This document shows, piece after piece, positions 1 to 6,655 of a stretch of 7,397 nt of DNA (the stretch's first letter is position 1; each line of letters opens with the position of its first letter). Origin of the DNA: an uncultured Chloroflexota bacterium (lineage in GTDB: Bacteria; Chloroflexota; Limnocylindria; Limnocylindrales; Limnocylindraceae); contig CAINNT010000197.1 in the NCBI GenBank assembly GCA_903851225.1, forward strand, positions 1 through 7,397. Reading direction: 5' to 3'. A program made the translations under genes and the position numbers. Below the pieces are notes generated by a model. It was not told where the DNA came from. It was given only the letters and a program-made list of their open reading frames with translations, and made no database searches.

Positions 1-384
1 AGCCTGTTGGCGATGGCGATCATGCCGCTCACCACCGCCTTCGCCCTCGCCGAGGCGTTCGGCTTTGAGTCGGGGGTCGACAAGCGTCTGAGCGAAGCGC
101 CGATCTTCTACGGAATCTTCACCGCAATCTTGGCCATCGGTGCCATCGTGGTGATGATCCCTGGGCTCAATCCGATCGGCGCGATCATCAGCAGCCAGTA
201 CCTGCAGGGGCTCTTCTTGCCGATTGTGCTGGCGTTCATCGTCAAGCTCACGAGCAGCAAGTCGCTCCTCGGCGAGCATGTCTCGCCACGCTGGTTGCGC
301 CTGGTGGGCTGGGGTTCTGTGGCGATCCTCGCCGTGCTGAACGTCGGGATCGTTCTCGTCAATATCCTCGGGCTCGCCGCCTAG
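1..384 (+). CDS. NRAMP-family divalent metal transporter, C-terminal fragment
   Basis: This is the last 127 codons of a gene that starts left of the window; the frame is open from base 1. NRAMP proteins are inner-membrane, proton-coupled importers of Mn2+ or Fe2+. The fragment opens with the family-like stretch MPLTTAFALAEAFGFE, followed by GVDKRLSEAPIFYG. Three hydrophobic segments follow: one around GIFTAILAIGAIVVMIPGL, one around the SQYLQGLFLPIVLAF region, and a last one just before the stop. This matches the final membrane helices of NRAMP, where an S-Q-x-x-x-G-x-x-L-P pattern is typical. The metal-binding D-P-G-N motif of helix 1 would lie outside the window, so substrate cannot be judged. 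The gene converges on the minus-strand operon and ends 15 bp from the stop of the LCP gene. Family assignment is fairly secure; metal specificity is unknown. Confidence 0.8.
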   Translation, partial: SLLAMAIMPLTTAFALAEAFGFESGVDKRLSEAPIFYGIFTAILAIGAIVVMIPGLNPIGAIISSQYLQGLFLPIVLAFIVKLTSSKSLLGEHVSPRWLRLVGWGSVAILAVLNVGIVLVNILGLAA

Positions 385-390
385 GCGAAC

Positions 391-409
391 CGCGCCGCGC
401 TACGGCGCG
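391..409. terminator. Possible bidirectional stem-loop between convergent genes
   Basis: A perfect 7-bp inverted repeat (CGCGCCG at 391-397, CGGCGCG at 403-409) with a 5-nt loop lies between the two convergent reading frames and covers the stop codon of the LCP gene (400-402). A GC-only stem at the meeting point of two converging genes is a reasonable terminator candidate for both. There is no T-tract on either side, so it is not a classic intrinsic terminator. In GC-rich DNA a stem this short can also arise by chance. Confidence 0.35.
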
Positions 410-1869
410 ACCGGTGGCCCCTCGTTGAGGTGATCTGCAACGGGCCCAAAGTAGGGAGCCAGCCACGCCTTGGTGCAATTCATCGTTGACGTGAGGGTCG
501 CCGCTGTAGGGGCAAAGCGCATCTTTGCGCCAGCGAGTGCACACTTCTTCGCGCTGTCGGTGCCGCCCGTCATCAGCAGTGACTTCCAGCCACCCGCAAC
601 ATCAGGGCCCAGGTCAAGGGCGGGCTTCGCGAATGCGACCACATTGAAGATCGCCTCGACGTTAGCTGTGGTGATGGTGCCTCGAACCAGTGGTGGTCCC
701 ATCTTGTACCAACGCAAGTTCATCATCGAGGCGAGGGTGGCGGCACGGAAGCGATTCGCCTCGAGGACGCGCAACGTGATGCCGGCCACAAGCCGCTGAT
801 GGCGCAGCGACCGCGGTCCGACGTCGTCGTACTTTCGTGCCCGACCGAACCCCGTCCACAAGGTGCTCGGAACGCGGAAGGCACAACTCTCATTTGTAGC
901 TGCGCTCAGTGGGATCGTGATGTCGCACGAACCCTCAACGAAGTAGGGGCTGGTGGTGCGAATCGTCTTCGTCGTGCTTGGCTCCTTGCAATTGGCGTAG
1001 CTCCAGCCGATCACCTTGCTGCTCGGGTAGTTGTCGGCACGACCCGGCCGCAAGAAGAGCAGGTCGCCATACATCGCGTTTGAGGCGAGGTTTCGATCCA
1101 GATAGGTCGACCCGCTTCCCGAGATCTTGCGCAGCGTGTTGGAGCGGCATGCGGCAAATCGCGTCTTCTCGTTCAGGTGCACGATGGTTTCGGCGGGGGC
1201 AATGCGATCGAGGACGGCGCCCATGATGTCCGAGGTGCCGAAGGTCGTGAGCGTCCAGTCGTCAATCTCGATGCCGAGGCCCCAGGCAAGATTCTGCGTC
1301 ATAAGATCTGCGGCCACGATGCTTCGCTCCCAGGCAAGCTTCTTGTCCCATGCCGCGCGCTGAGTTGCCGTCATGTTGGAGCGCGCACACTGTTGCGCCC
1401 GAACGATCATCGCGTTGATCTTGTCGGTGAAGATCTTTGAGCCGGTGCGGCAGAACGATTTCGCGAGCGCGGGCTTCAGCGGGAAGCCGTACAGATCACG
1501 CGGAATGCTGTACGCGGCAGTTTGGCCGCTGAACGGGTCGACGGTAAGGAGCATGATCACGTCGGTTCGCTCGGAGCCGAGCTGGTCTCGTGGCACCCCC
1601 GCCGCCTTGTCGTTCGCAGGGGACCAAGTCCAGTCAGTTGCACCCAGCACCCCTTCGCCACAGCGCTCCGCGGTCTTGTCGCGCAGCGCGCCGGCGCAAC
1701 GCTTGTCGCTGCCGAGGAAGAGAAGGGTGTAGCGACCGTCGGTGCCAAGGATGTTGGTTGGCGTTGCCGTGGCAGCCGCCGGCGGCGTGCTCGCCCAGAT
1801 GGCGGTTGCCGTGAAGATCGTCGCCAGCAGGGCGACCGCGAGGGCGTACGGGCGGGCGGTGCGAATCAC
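400..1869 (-). CDS. LCP (LytR-CpsA-Psr) family envelope protein
   Basis: The gene encodes 489 residues. LCP enzymes sit outside the membrane and transfer polyprenyl-pyrophosphate-linked polymers, such as teichoic acid, capsule or arabinogalactan, onto peptidoglycan. A hydrophobic segment at about residues 8-27 after basic residues looks like a signal anchor. The LCP core follows: LFLGSDKR (50-57), SERTDVIMLL (99-108), YSIPRDLYGF (120-129) and DKIN (149-152). The basic stretch GRARKYDD...RSLRHQR (342-359) resembles the family's arginine-rich pyrophosphate-binding segment. About 130 residues after it match nothing I recognise and may be a C-terminal accessory domain. There are ten cysteines, which could form disulfides outside the cell. 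The GTG start overlaps the fabG stop by one base (TAGTG), so it is the last cistron of the fatty-acid operon. The family is clear from its motifs; the polymer it transfers cannot be inferred. Confidence 0.8.
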   Translation of the reverse strand: MIRTARPYALAVALLATIFTATAIWASTPPAAATATPTNILGTDGRYTLLFLGSDKRCAGALRDKTAERCGEGVLGATDWTWSPANDKAAGVPRDQLGSERTDVIMLLTVDPFSGQTAAYSIPRDLYGFPLKPALAKSFCRTGSKIFTDKINAMIVRAQQCARSNMTATQRAAWDKKLAWERSIVAADLMTQNLAWGLGIEIDDWTLTTFGTSDIMGAVLDRIAPAETIVHLNEKTRFAACRSNTLRKISGSGSTYLDRNLASNAMYGDLLFLRPGRADNYPSSKVIGWSYANCKEPSTTKTIRTTSPYFVEGSCDITIPLSAATNESCAFRVPSTLWTGFGRARKYDDVGPRSLRHQRLVAGITLRVLEANRFRAATLASMMNLRWYKMGPPLVRGTITTANVEAIFNVVAFAKPALDLGPDVAGGWKSLLMTGGTDSAKKCALAGAKMRFAPTAATLTSTMNCTKAWLAPYFGPVADHLNEGPPVAP

Positions 1870-2618
1870 TACATCATCACCAGGCCACCGTCGACGCCGA
1901 GCACCTGCCCGGTGACGTACGAGGCCTCACGCGACGCGAGGTAGATCACCGCCGCGGCGATCTCGTTCGGCTCGCCGAAGCGGCCGAGTGGCGTCGCACT
2001 CTTCACACCCTCCTTGATCGCCTCAGGAAGGTCGGCGGTGAGTTCCGTCACGATGAATCCTGGCGCCACCGCATTCACCGTGATACCGCGGCTGGCGACT
2101 TCGCGCGCCGTTGCCTTGGTGAGGCCGATCATGCCGGCCTTCGCTGAGCTGTAGTTCGCCTGGCCGGCGTTCCCCGCCTGGCCCGACACACTCGTGATGT
2201 TGACGATGCGCCCGCTCTTGGCGCGCAGCATCTCCTTCACCGCCGCCTTCGTCATGTAGAAGGCGCCGGAGAGATTCGTGTCGATCACCTCGCGCCACTG
2301 CTCTGGCGTCATGCGCAAGATGAGCGTGTCGCGGGTGATGCCCGCGTTGTTGACGAGCAGGTCCACCTTGCCGAATGCCTCGATCGCCTTCGCGACCACG
2401 GTGGCGGCAGATTCGGGATCGGCGGCGTCAGCCTGCATCGCCACCGCCTTGCGACCCTTCGCGGTGATCTCAGTCACCACGGCATCGGCGGCGGCGGTGT
2501 TCCCTTTGTAGGTGAACAGCACGTCGGCGCCCGCATCGGCGAGGGCGACGGCGATCGCACGGCCGATGCCGCGGGCTCCACCGGTGACGATGGCGGCGTA
2601 TCCGTTGAGCTCAAACAT
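1869..2618 (-). CDS. fabG: 3-ketoacyl-ACP reductase FabG
   Basis: This 249-residue short-chain dehydrogenase reduces 3-ketoacyl-ACP to 3-hydroxyacyl-ACP with NADPH in the cytosolic type II fatty-acid cycle. The cofactor-binding TGGARGIG is at residues 12-19 and NNAG at 90-93, followed by the FabG-like GITRD. The catalytic residues are visible: Asn115 (DTNLSG), Ser143 (NITSVSG), Tyr156 and Lys160 (YSSAK). The 13-residue gap between Ser and Tyr matches E. coli FabG, as does the length. The C-terminus ends in the usual YVTGQVLGVDGG pattern. It starts 40 bp after fabH and has its own strong ribosome binding site; its stop overlaps the start of the LCP gene. SDR proteins are a broad family, but motifs and location inside a fab cluster make FabG the best call. 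Confidence 0.95.
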   Translation of the reverse strand: MFELNGYAAIVTGGARGIGRAIAVALADAGADVLFTYKGNTAAADAVVTEITAKGRKAVAMQADAADPESAATVVAKAIEAFGKVDLLVNNAGITRDTLILRMTPEQWREVIDTNLSGAFYMTKAAVKEMLRAKSGRIVNITSVSGQAGNAGQANYSSAKAGMIGLTKATAREVASRGITVNAVAPGFIVTELTADLPEAIKEGVKSATPLGRFGEPNEIAAAVIYLASREASYVTGQVLGVDGGLVMM

Positions 2619-2622
2619 GGAA

Positions 2623-2632
2623 CCCCCTCTCT
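2623..2632 (-). promoter_or_regulatory. Ribosome binding site of fabG
   Basis: Read on the minus strand, AGAGAGGGGG lies 4 nt before the ATG of fabG. The 40-bp fabH-fabG spacer is the longest gap in the operon, and the purine-rich site suggests fabG initiates independently instead of by stop-start coupling. I see no convincing promoter in the spacer. Confidence 0.6.
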
Positions 2633-2658
2633 GTGTGCTGTCGTGCGTAGTGTTGCGC

Positions 2659-3840
2659 TTACCGGCGTTTTGCGCCTAACAGGTCTTTGAGCGCCGCTGG
2701 CACCTCGGCCGCCTTCGCTCCCCCCACCGGTCGCTTGATCTTGATCGTGCTCGGGTCCACCGCCGCAGCGCGCGCGCCGTTGGCGGGATCCGCGTCCCAG
2801 CGCGTGACAAAGGACCCCGAGGTGTAGCCGCCACCGAAGGCCACCGTGCAGAAGACATCGCCAGGCTTCAGCCGGCCTGCAGCCACAGCTTCGGAGAGCG
2901 CGATCGGAATGCTCGCCGCCGAGGTGTTTCCGTAGCGATCAAGGTTGACGAAGATCTTCTCCATGGGGAATGCGATCGCCTTGGAGACGTGTTCGATGAT
3001 GCGCAGGTTTGCCTGGTGCGGGATCACAAGGTCTACCTCGGAGACGGTGAGGCCGGCGCGCTCGATGGCCGCCGTAGCGACCGCCGCCATGGTGCGCGTG
3101 GCGTACACATACGTCTTCGCGCCATCCATCTTGATCAGCGGATCGGCGTCGGCGCCCGAGCCGCCAGGAATCCACAGTGCGAATGCGCCCGAAGGGTCGG
3201 CCGAGAGTTCAAAGCTCAGGGTGCCCGGACGTGTGGCGATATTCTGATCGTCGTGCAGATCGATCGCGTCGAGCACGATCGCACCAGCACCGTCGCCAAA
3301 GAGCACGCAGGTGGAACGATCGCTCCAATCGACGATGCGCGAGAGCGACTCCGCGCCGATCACGAGCGCACGCTGGCCAAGGCCCGCGGCGAGGAAGCCA
3401 TGTGCAACGGCGTAGGCGTAGGCGAAGCCCGAGCAGGCGGCCGACAAATCAAATGCGGCGGCGCGATGGCTGCCGATCGCCTCCTTGATCAGCACGGCGG
3501 TGCTCGGCATCGGATGATCGGGGGTAAGGGTGGCCACAACGATCACGTCGACGGAGTCGGCAGTCACGCCAGCAACCGCGAGCGCGCGAGCGGCAGCGAT
3601 CGCCCCCATCGAGGCCGTTGTTTCGCCGTCTCCCGCGATATGGCGCTCGCGAATGCCGGTCCGCGTGCCGATCCACTCGTCACTCGTCTCGACGATCTGC
3701 TCAAGATCGGCGTTGGTGAGGAGAGCCTTCGGAACCTCGTGCCCCCAGCCAACGATATGGGTGGTGCGATTCGGCAGTGCCGCTAGTCCCGACTCGCCAC
3801 CGATGCGCGTCGCGTCGCCGTCGGTCAACGGACCGCTCAT
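2659..3840 (-). CDS. fabH: 3-ketoacyl-ACP synthase III FabH
   Basis: FabH starts fatty-acid chains by condensing an acyl-CoA primer with malonyl-ACP. The 393-residue product has the full Cys-His-Asn triad: Cys136 in DLSAACSGF, His275 in IPHQAN and Asn305 in RYGNTSAAS. The N-terminal SDEWIGTRTGIRER (53-66) and the FGDGAGA loop (181-187) are also typical. Family members are usually about 310-330 residues. Here the conserved fold starts near residue 26 and finishes near residue 349 (SFVTRW), leaving about 25 extra residues in front and about 44 basic, alanine-rich residues behind. The ATG start overlaps the accB stop in an ATGA arrangement and has GGAG 5 nt upstream inside accB, which supports this start. 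Primer preference (acetyl or branched) cannot be read safely from sequence. Confidence 0.95.
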   Translation of the reverse strand: MSGPLTDGDATRIGGESGLAALPNRTTHIVGWGHEVPKALLTNADLEQIVETSDEWIGTRTGIRERHIAGDGETTASMGAIAAARALAVAGVTADSVDVIVVATLTPDHPMPSTAVLIKEAIGSHRAAAFDLSAACSGFAYAYAVAHGFLAAGLGQRALVIGAESLSRIVDWSDRSTCVLFGDGAGAIVLDAIDLHDDQNIATRPGTLSFELSADPSGAFALWIPGGSGADADPLIKMDGAKTYVYATRTMAAVATAAIERAGLTVSEVDLVIPHQANLRIIEHVSKAIAFPMEKIFVNLDRYGNTSAASIPIALSEAVAAGRLKPGDVFCTVAFGGGYTSGSFVTRWDADPANGARAAAVDPSTIKIKRPVGGAKAAEVPAALKDLLGAKRR

Positions 3841-4622
3841 GTCGGCTCCACCTCGATGATCGGCGACTTCGCCTTCACGAGTTGTCCGTTCTGCGCAATG
3901 ATGCGCACCACGCGGCCCGCCTTGTCGCTCTTGATCTCGTTGAAGAGCTTCATCGCTTCGATGAGGCCGATGGGCTGACCTACTGCCACGATCGATCCGA
4001 CCGAGACGAGCGCTGGCGCCCCTGGCGATGGAGCGGCATAGAAGATGCCGGTGAGCGGGGCGTTCACGACGAGCCCACTCGGTGCCGGTGCACTCGTTTG
4101 CGCCGCGGCCGCTGGCTTCGTAGCGGTTGGCAGCGGCACCGGTGCCGCGCTGGCGGTGCCTTGCGAAGCGGGGGCGGCTCCCGTAATCGTCACGTGGCTC
4201 CCCTGCACGGCACTGCGGCTGCGCACCACCACGCGCGTGCCGTCGGCGGCGAGCTCAACCTCAGCGAGGCCGCTTCCGTCGGCGACCACGGCGAGGCGGT
4301 CGACAATCTCGATGAGCGCGGCGTCATCGGTGGTGAGTGGCATGTTCGCCTGTAGGCGTGCGCTCGTTCGGCTCTCCCCCTTGCGTGGGCGAGGTGGCGT
4401 GCTCTGCGCCGGCGACGAGACTGCTGGTGGCAGCGCACTCTCGATGAGACGTGCTGGGTTTCGCGGCGCGAGTCGCTCGATGGCCGGGGTCGAGGGCGGC
4501 GTAACCCCGCTTGGTGGCACAACCTCGGGTGCGTTGCCGCGCGCGCGACGTGCCGCATCGCGCGCCGCCTCGAGGGCGCGGCGTGCGCTCTTCTGCAGTC
4601 GAACGCGACGCTTCTCGGCCAC
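3837..4622 (-). CDS. accB: Biotin carboxyl carrier protein AccB with long N-terminal extension
   Basis: AccB carries the biotin of acetyl-CoA carboxylase between biotin carboxylase and carboxyltransferase. With a GTG start at 4622 the product has 261 residues. The C-terminal biotinyl domain (about 184-261) contains EAMKLFNE with the biotin-accepting Lys225, 36 residues from the end, as expected. The PSPGAPALVSVG loop matches the thumb region of bacterial AccB. Residues 94 onward (MPLTTDDAALIEIVDRL) look like the normal AccB N-terminus, followed by an Ala/Pro/Thr linker. The first 93 residues are extra: a basic helix-like part rich in Arg, Lys and Ala, then a Pro-rich part. I chose GTG 4622 because it overlaps the fabF TAG (TAGTG) and has GGAGG 7 nt upstream. 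The alternatives are GTG at 4637, without a good binding site, and ATG at 4343, which gives a standard-length 168-residue AccB. Confidence 0.9.
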   Translation of the reverse strand: MAEKRRVRLQKSARRALEAARDAARRARGNAPEVVPPSGVTPPSTPAIERLAPRNPARLIESALPPAVSSPAQSTPPRPRKGESRTSARLQANMPLTTDDAALIEIVDRLAVVADGSGLAEVELAADGTRVVVRSRSAVQGSHVTITGAAPASQGTASAAPVPLPTATKPAAAAQTSAPAPSGLVVNAPLTGIFYAAPSPGAPALVSVGSIVAVGQPIGLIEAMKLFNEIKSDKAGRVVRIIAQNGQLVKAKSPIIEVEPT

Positions 4623-5896
4623 TACTCCCCCTCCCACTTCGCAAAGAGGAGTGCCGAGTTCTGGCCGCCGAAGCCGAACGCGTTCACCAAGGCCAGTTTC
4701 ACCTGCTGCGCCGCAGGCGCATCGGTGACGATGTTCAGCCCGGCGGTGGCTGGATCAGGCGCGGTGAGGTTCAACGTTGGATGCACCCGCCCGTCGCGCA
4801 TCGCGCTGATCGTGGCGATAGCGCCGAGCCCGCCCGCGGCGCCAAGGGTGTGACCGATGGCGCTCTTGGTGGCGGTGATGCTCGCGCGCGATCCATGACC
4901 GAGAATCGTGCGGATCGCGTCAAGCTCTGCCTTGTCGCCCTCTGGGGTAGAGGTGGCGTGCGCGTTGACGTGATCAATCTCGGCACCGGTGCGACCCGCC
5001 TTGGCGAGCGCACGACGCGCGGCACGCACGGCACCGGAGCCGCCCGGTGCTGGCAGGGTGATGTGCAGCGCGTCGGCGGTCGCGCCGTAACCAACGATCT
5101 CGGCGAGCGGCGTTGCACCGCGGGCAAGCGCATGATCGAGTCGCTCCAGCAACAGGATGCCCGCCCCTTCGGCCATCACGAATCCATCGCGACCGCTGTC
5201 AAATGGTCGTGAGGCAGCGGCGGGGTTGCCACCCGTCGAAGATGCACCGCTGCGCGAAAGCGCACGCATATTGTTGAAGCCAGCAATCACCACAGGGTGG
5301 AGCGCCGCCTCGGTGCCGCCGGCGAGTGCCATCGTGGCGTCGCCGCGACGAATCATCTCGTACGCCTCACCAATGGCGTGACCGGCGGTGGCGCAGGCGC
5401 TTACCGCACCAAACGACGGACCCTGTGCGCCAACGTGAATCGCAACTTCGCCCGAAGCCATGTTGCCGATGGCTGCCGGAACCAAGAAGGGTGAGATGCG
5501 ACCGGCGCCGCGCTCAGCGAAGACGGCGGCCTGCTCAAAGAGGGTGGTTGCGCCACCAAGCCCCGACCCGATGATCGTCGCGACAGCCTCGGACGATTCG
5601 CCTGATTCGAATCGCGGCGGCAGCCCGGCGGAGGCGAGGGCCTCAGCGGCGGCGGCAATGGCAAAGTGCGTGAAGCGATCGAGACGCTTGATCTGCTTTG
5701 GCTCGAGAACATCCGAAGGATCGAAGTCGATCGCCTGCCCGCCGAAGTCGACCTCTTGGCCCGATAGGTCAAGGCCGTGCAGCGCGCGAACACCGGAGCG
5801 ACCGGCGAGCAGACCGTCCCAGAGCGCGGCGACGCCACGGCCGAGCGGTGAGACCGCCCCCATGCCGGTGACGACAACGCGCTGTTCGTTGCTCAT
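4622..5896 (-). CDS. fabF: 3-ketoacyl-ACP synthase II FabF
   Basis: FabF elongates acyl-ACP by decarboxylative condensation with malonyl-ACP. The 424-residue length is close to the usual 410-415. The Cys-His-His triad is complete: Cys168 in VSACATAGHA, His313 in VNAHATSTPEGD and His349 in KSAIGHTLGAAGG. The N-terminal VVVTGMGAVSPLG and the C-terminal NAFGFGGQNSALLF are typical of KAS II. The cysteine active site separates it from malonyl-ACP decarboxylase-like KSQ proteins, which have Gln. Its ATG overlaps the stop of the metallophosphoesterase gene (ATGA), and its TAG overlaps the accB GTG. No second FabB-type synthase is seen here, so this enzyme may do most of the elongation, although other copies may exist elsewhere. 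Confidence 0.96.
   Translation of the reverse strand: MSNEQRVVVTGMGAVSPLGRGVAALWDGLLAGRSGVRALHGLDLSGQEVDFGGQAIDFDPSDVLEPKQIKRLDRFTHFAIAAAAEALASAGLPPRFESGESSEAVATIIGSGLGGATTLFEQAAVFAERGAGRISPFLVPAAIGNMASGEVAIHVGAQGPSFGAVSACATAGHAIGEAYEMIRRGDATMALAGGTEAALHPVVIAGFNNMRALSRSGASSTGGNPAAASRPFDSGRDGFVMAEGAGILLLERLDHALARGATPLAEIVGYGATADALHITLPAPGGSGAVRAARRALAKAGRTGAEIDHVNAHATSTPEGDKAELDAIRTILGHGSRASITATKSAIGHTLGAAGGLGAIATISAMRDGRVHPTLNLTAPDPATAGLNIVTDAPAAQQVKLALVNAFGFGGQNSALLFAKWEGE
4626..4634 (-). promoter_or_regulatory. Ribosome binding site that sets the accB start
   Basis: On the minus strand GGAGGGGGA lies in the last codons of fabF. Its GGAGG core is 7 nt from the GTG at 4622. This favours the long form of AccB over the internal ATG at 4343, where only a weak AGGCGA is seen. 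Confidence 0.6.
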
Positions 5897-6642
5897 CGCA
5901 CCAGCTTCCCGGTGCGAATCGTTGCCGCGCGATACGTGTCGCCGGTGAGGCCGCGCGCGCTGATCGCATCGGCCACCCTCTCGGTGTCGTAGCTGGCGCG
6001 ATACACCTCGGCGGTGATCGTCTTCGCCTCAGGGTCAATGTCGACCACGGTGAAGGCGGCGGTGGCATCACCGTCGTACGGCATGCCAACGGAGCCTGCG
6101 TCGACGAGCACCTTCCAGCCGTAGTCCTTGACACGTGCGGTGTGGGTGAAGCCCACGCACACCACGCGCGAGTCGGTCTGGCCGAGCAGCTCCAGCGTGG
6201 TCGACGGATCAAGGTCGGCACTCAGCGGAATCGTGCGCGAGCCGGGCGAGGCGTGACAGAAGGTCATCGCAATCTCGCCGTAGCGGATACGGCGCTCACT
6301 TGGCAGCGATCGGAGCCACTCAATGCGATCGTCATCTAACGCATCCGATGTCCACTCCACGGCCGCCTTCAATCCTGGCGGGAGGCCACCGGCGAGACTG
6401 GGGAATGAGGCGGCGTAGTCAAGGTCAGAGACAGCGATGTCGCCCGTGCCTGCCGTCACCAGTGCACCCTTCCTCTGAAGTTGCTGAATCAGGTCGATCG
6501 TTTCCGAAGGCTGCGGCCCGAAGAGGGCGTGATCGCCAAGGATCGCCACCTGATCGGGCTTTAGGGCCGGCAGGCGCGCGACGACCGCCTCGAGTGCGGC
6601 GAGGTTGCCGTGAATGTCTGAAAGTACGACGACGCGCTTCAT
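5893..6642 (-). CDS. Calcineurin-like metallophosphoesterase with degenerate active site
   Basis: The 249-residue protein belongs to the YfcE/MJ0936-like group of metallophosphoesterases, cytosolic enzymes that cleave phosphodiesters or phosphomonoesters with two metals. Motif I is intact (SDIHGN, Asp9 and His11), as are GD in motif II (Asp37, in GDHALFGPQP), the FCHASP histidine (His130) and the GSVGMP loop (183-188). Motif III, normally GNHD, reads GTGD (65-68), so the metal-binding Asn and catalytic His are missing. Motif V, normally GHTH, reads GFTH (164-167), so its first His is missing. The reading frame is intact and the length normal, so this is not a decayed gene. It lies 13 bp after fabZ and overlaps fabF by four bases, placing it firmly in the operon. 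Fold assignment is strong. Substrate and activity are unknown; it may be a one-metal enzyme or a non-catalytic binding protein. Confidence 0.88.
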   Translation of the reverse strand: MKRVVVLSDIHGNLAALEAVVARLPALKPDQVAILGDHALFGPQPSETIDLIQQLQRKGALVTAGTGDIAVSDLDYAASFPSLAGGLPPGLKAAVEWTSDALDDDRIEWLRSLPSERRIRYGEIAMTFCHASPGSRTIPLSADLDPSTTLELLGQTDSRVVCVGFTHTARVKDYGWKVLVDAGSVGMPYDGDATAAFTVVDIDPEAKTITAEVYRASYDTERVADAISARGLTGDTYRAATIRTGKLVR

Positions 6643-6647
6643 TTCTA

Positions 6648-6654
6648 TCCCTTC
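6648..6654 (-). promoter_or_regulatory. Ribosome binding site of the metallophosphoesterase gene
   Basis: On the minus strand GAAGGGA lies 5 nt before the ATG at 6642, inside the 13-bp gap after the fabZ stop. It supports this ATG, which places the SDIHGN motif at the expected distance from the N-terminus. Confidence 0.6.
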
Positions 6655-6655
6655 G

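Noticed and set aside
2619..2658. Possible internal promoter in the fabH-fabG spacer
   Set aside because: The 40-bp spacer shows a ribosome binding site but no recognisable -35/-10 pair.
2989..3786. A 265-codon plus-strand reading frame opposite fabH
   Set aside because: It is antisense to a clearly coding KAS III gene with its full catalytic triad. Its product is Arg/Gly/His-rich with no recognisable motif, as expected from a shadow frame in GC-rich DNA.
4324..4644. A 106-codon minus-strand frame overlapping the AccB N-terminal extension, considered as a separate small gene
   Set aside because: It is mostly Arg/Gly/Thr/Ser with no motif. The accB frame is open through the same stretch and has a GGAGG site and a stop-start overlap with fabF.
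4045..5212. Two long plus-strand frames (4045-4728 and 4511-5212) opposite accB and fabF
   Set aside because: Both are low-complexity Ala/Arg/Gly-rich products opposite well-supported genes, with no motifs and no operon context on the plus strand.
5893..6642. Metallophosphoesterase gene considered as a pseudogene because of the lost motifs
   Set aside because: The frame is open over the usual family length, the ribosome binding site is good and the changes fall only on one metal site. A working, altered protein fits better.
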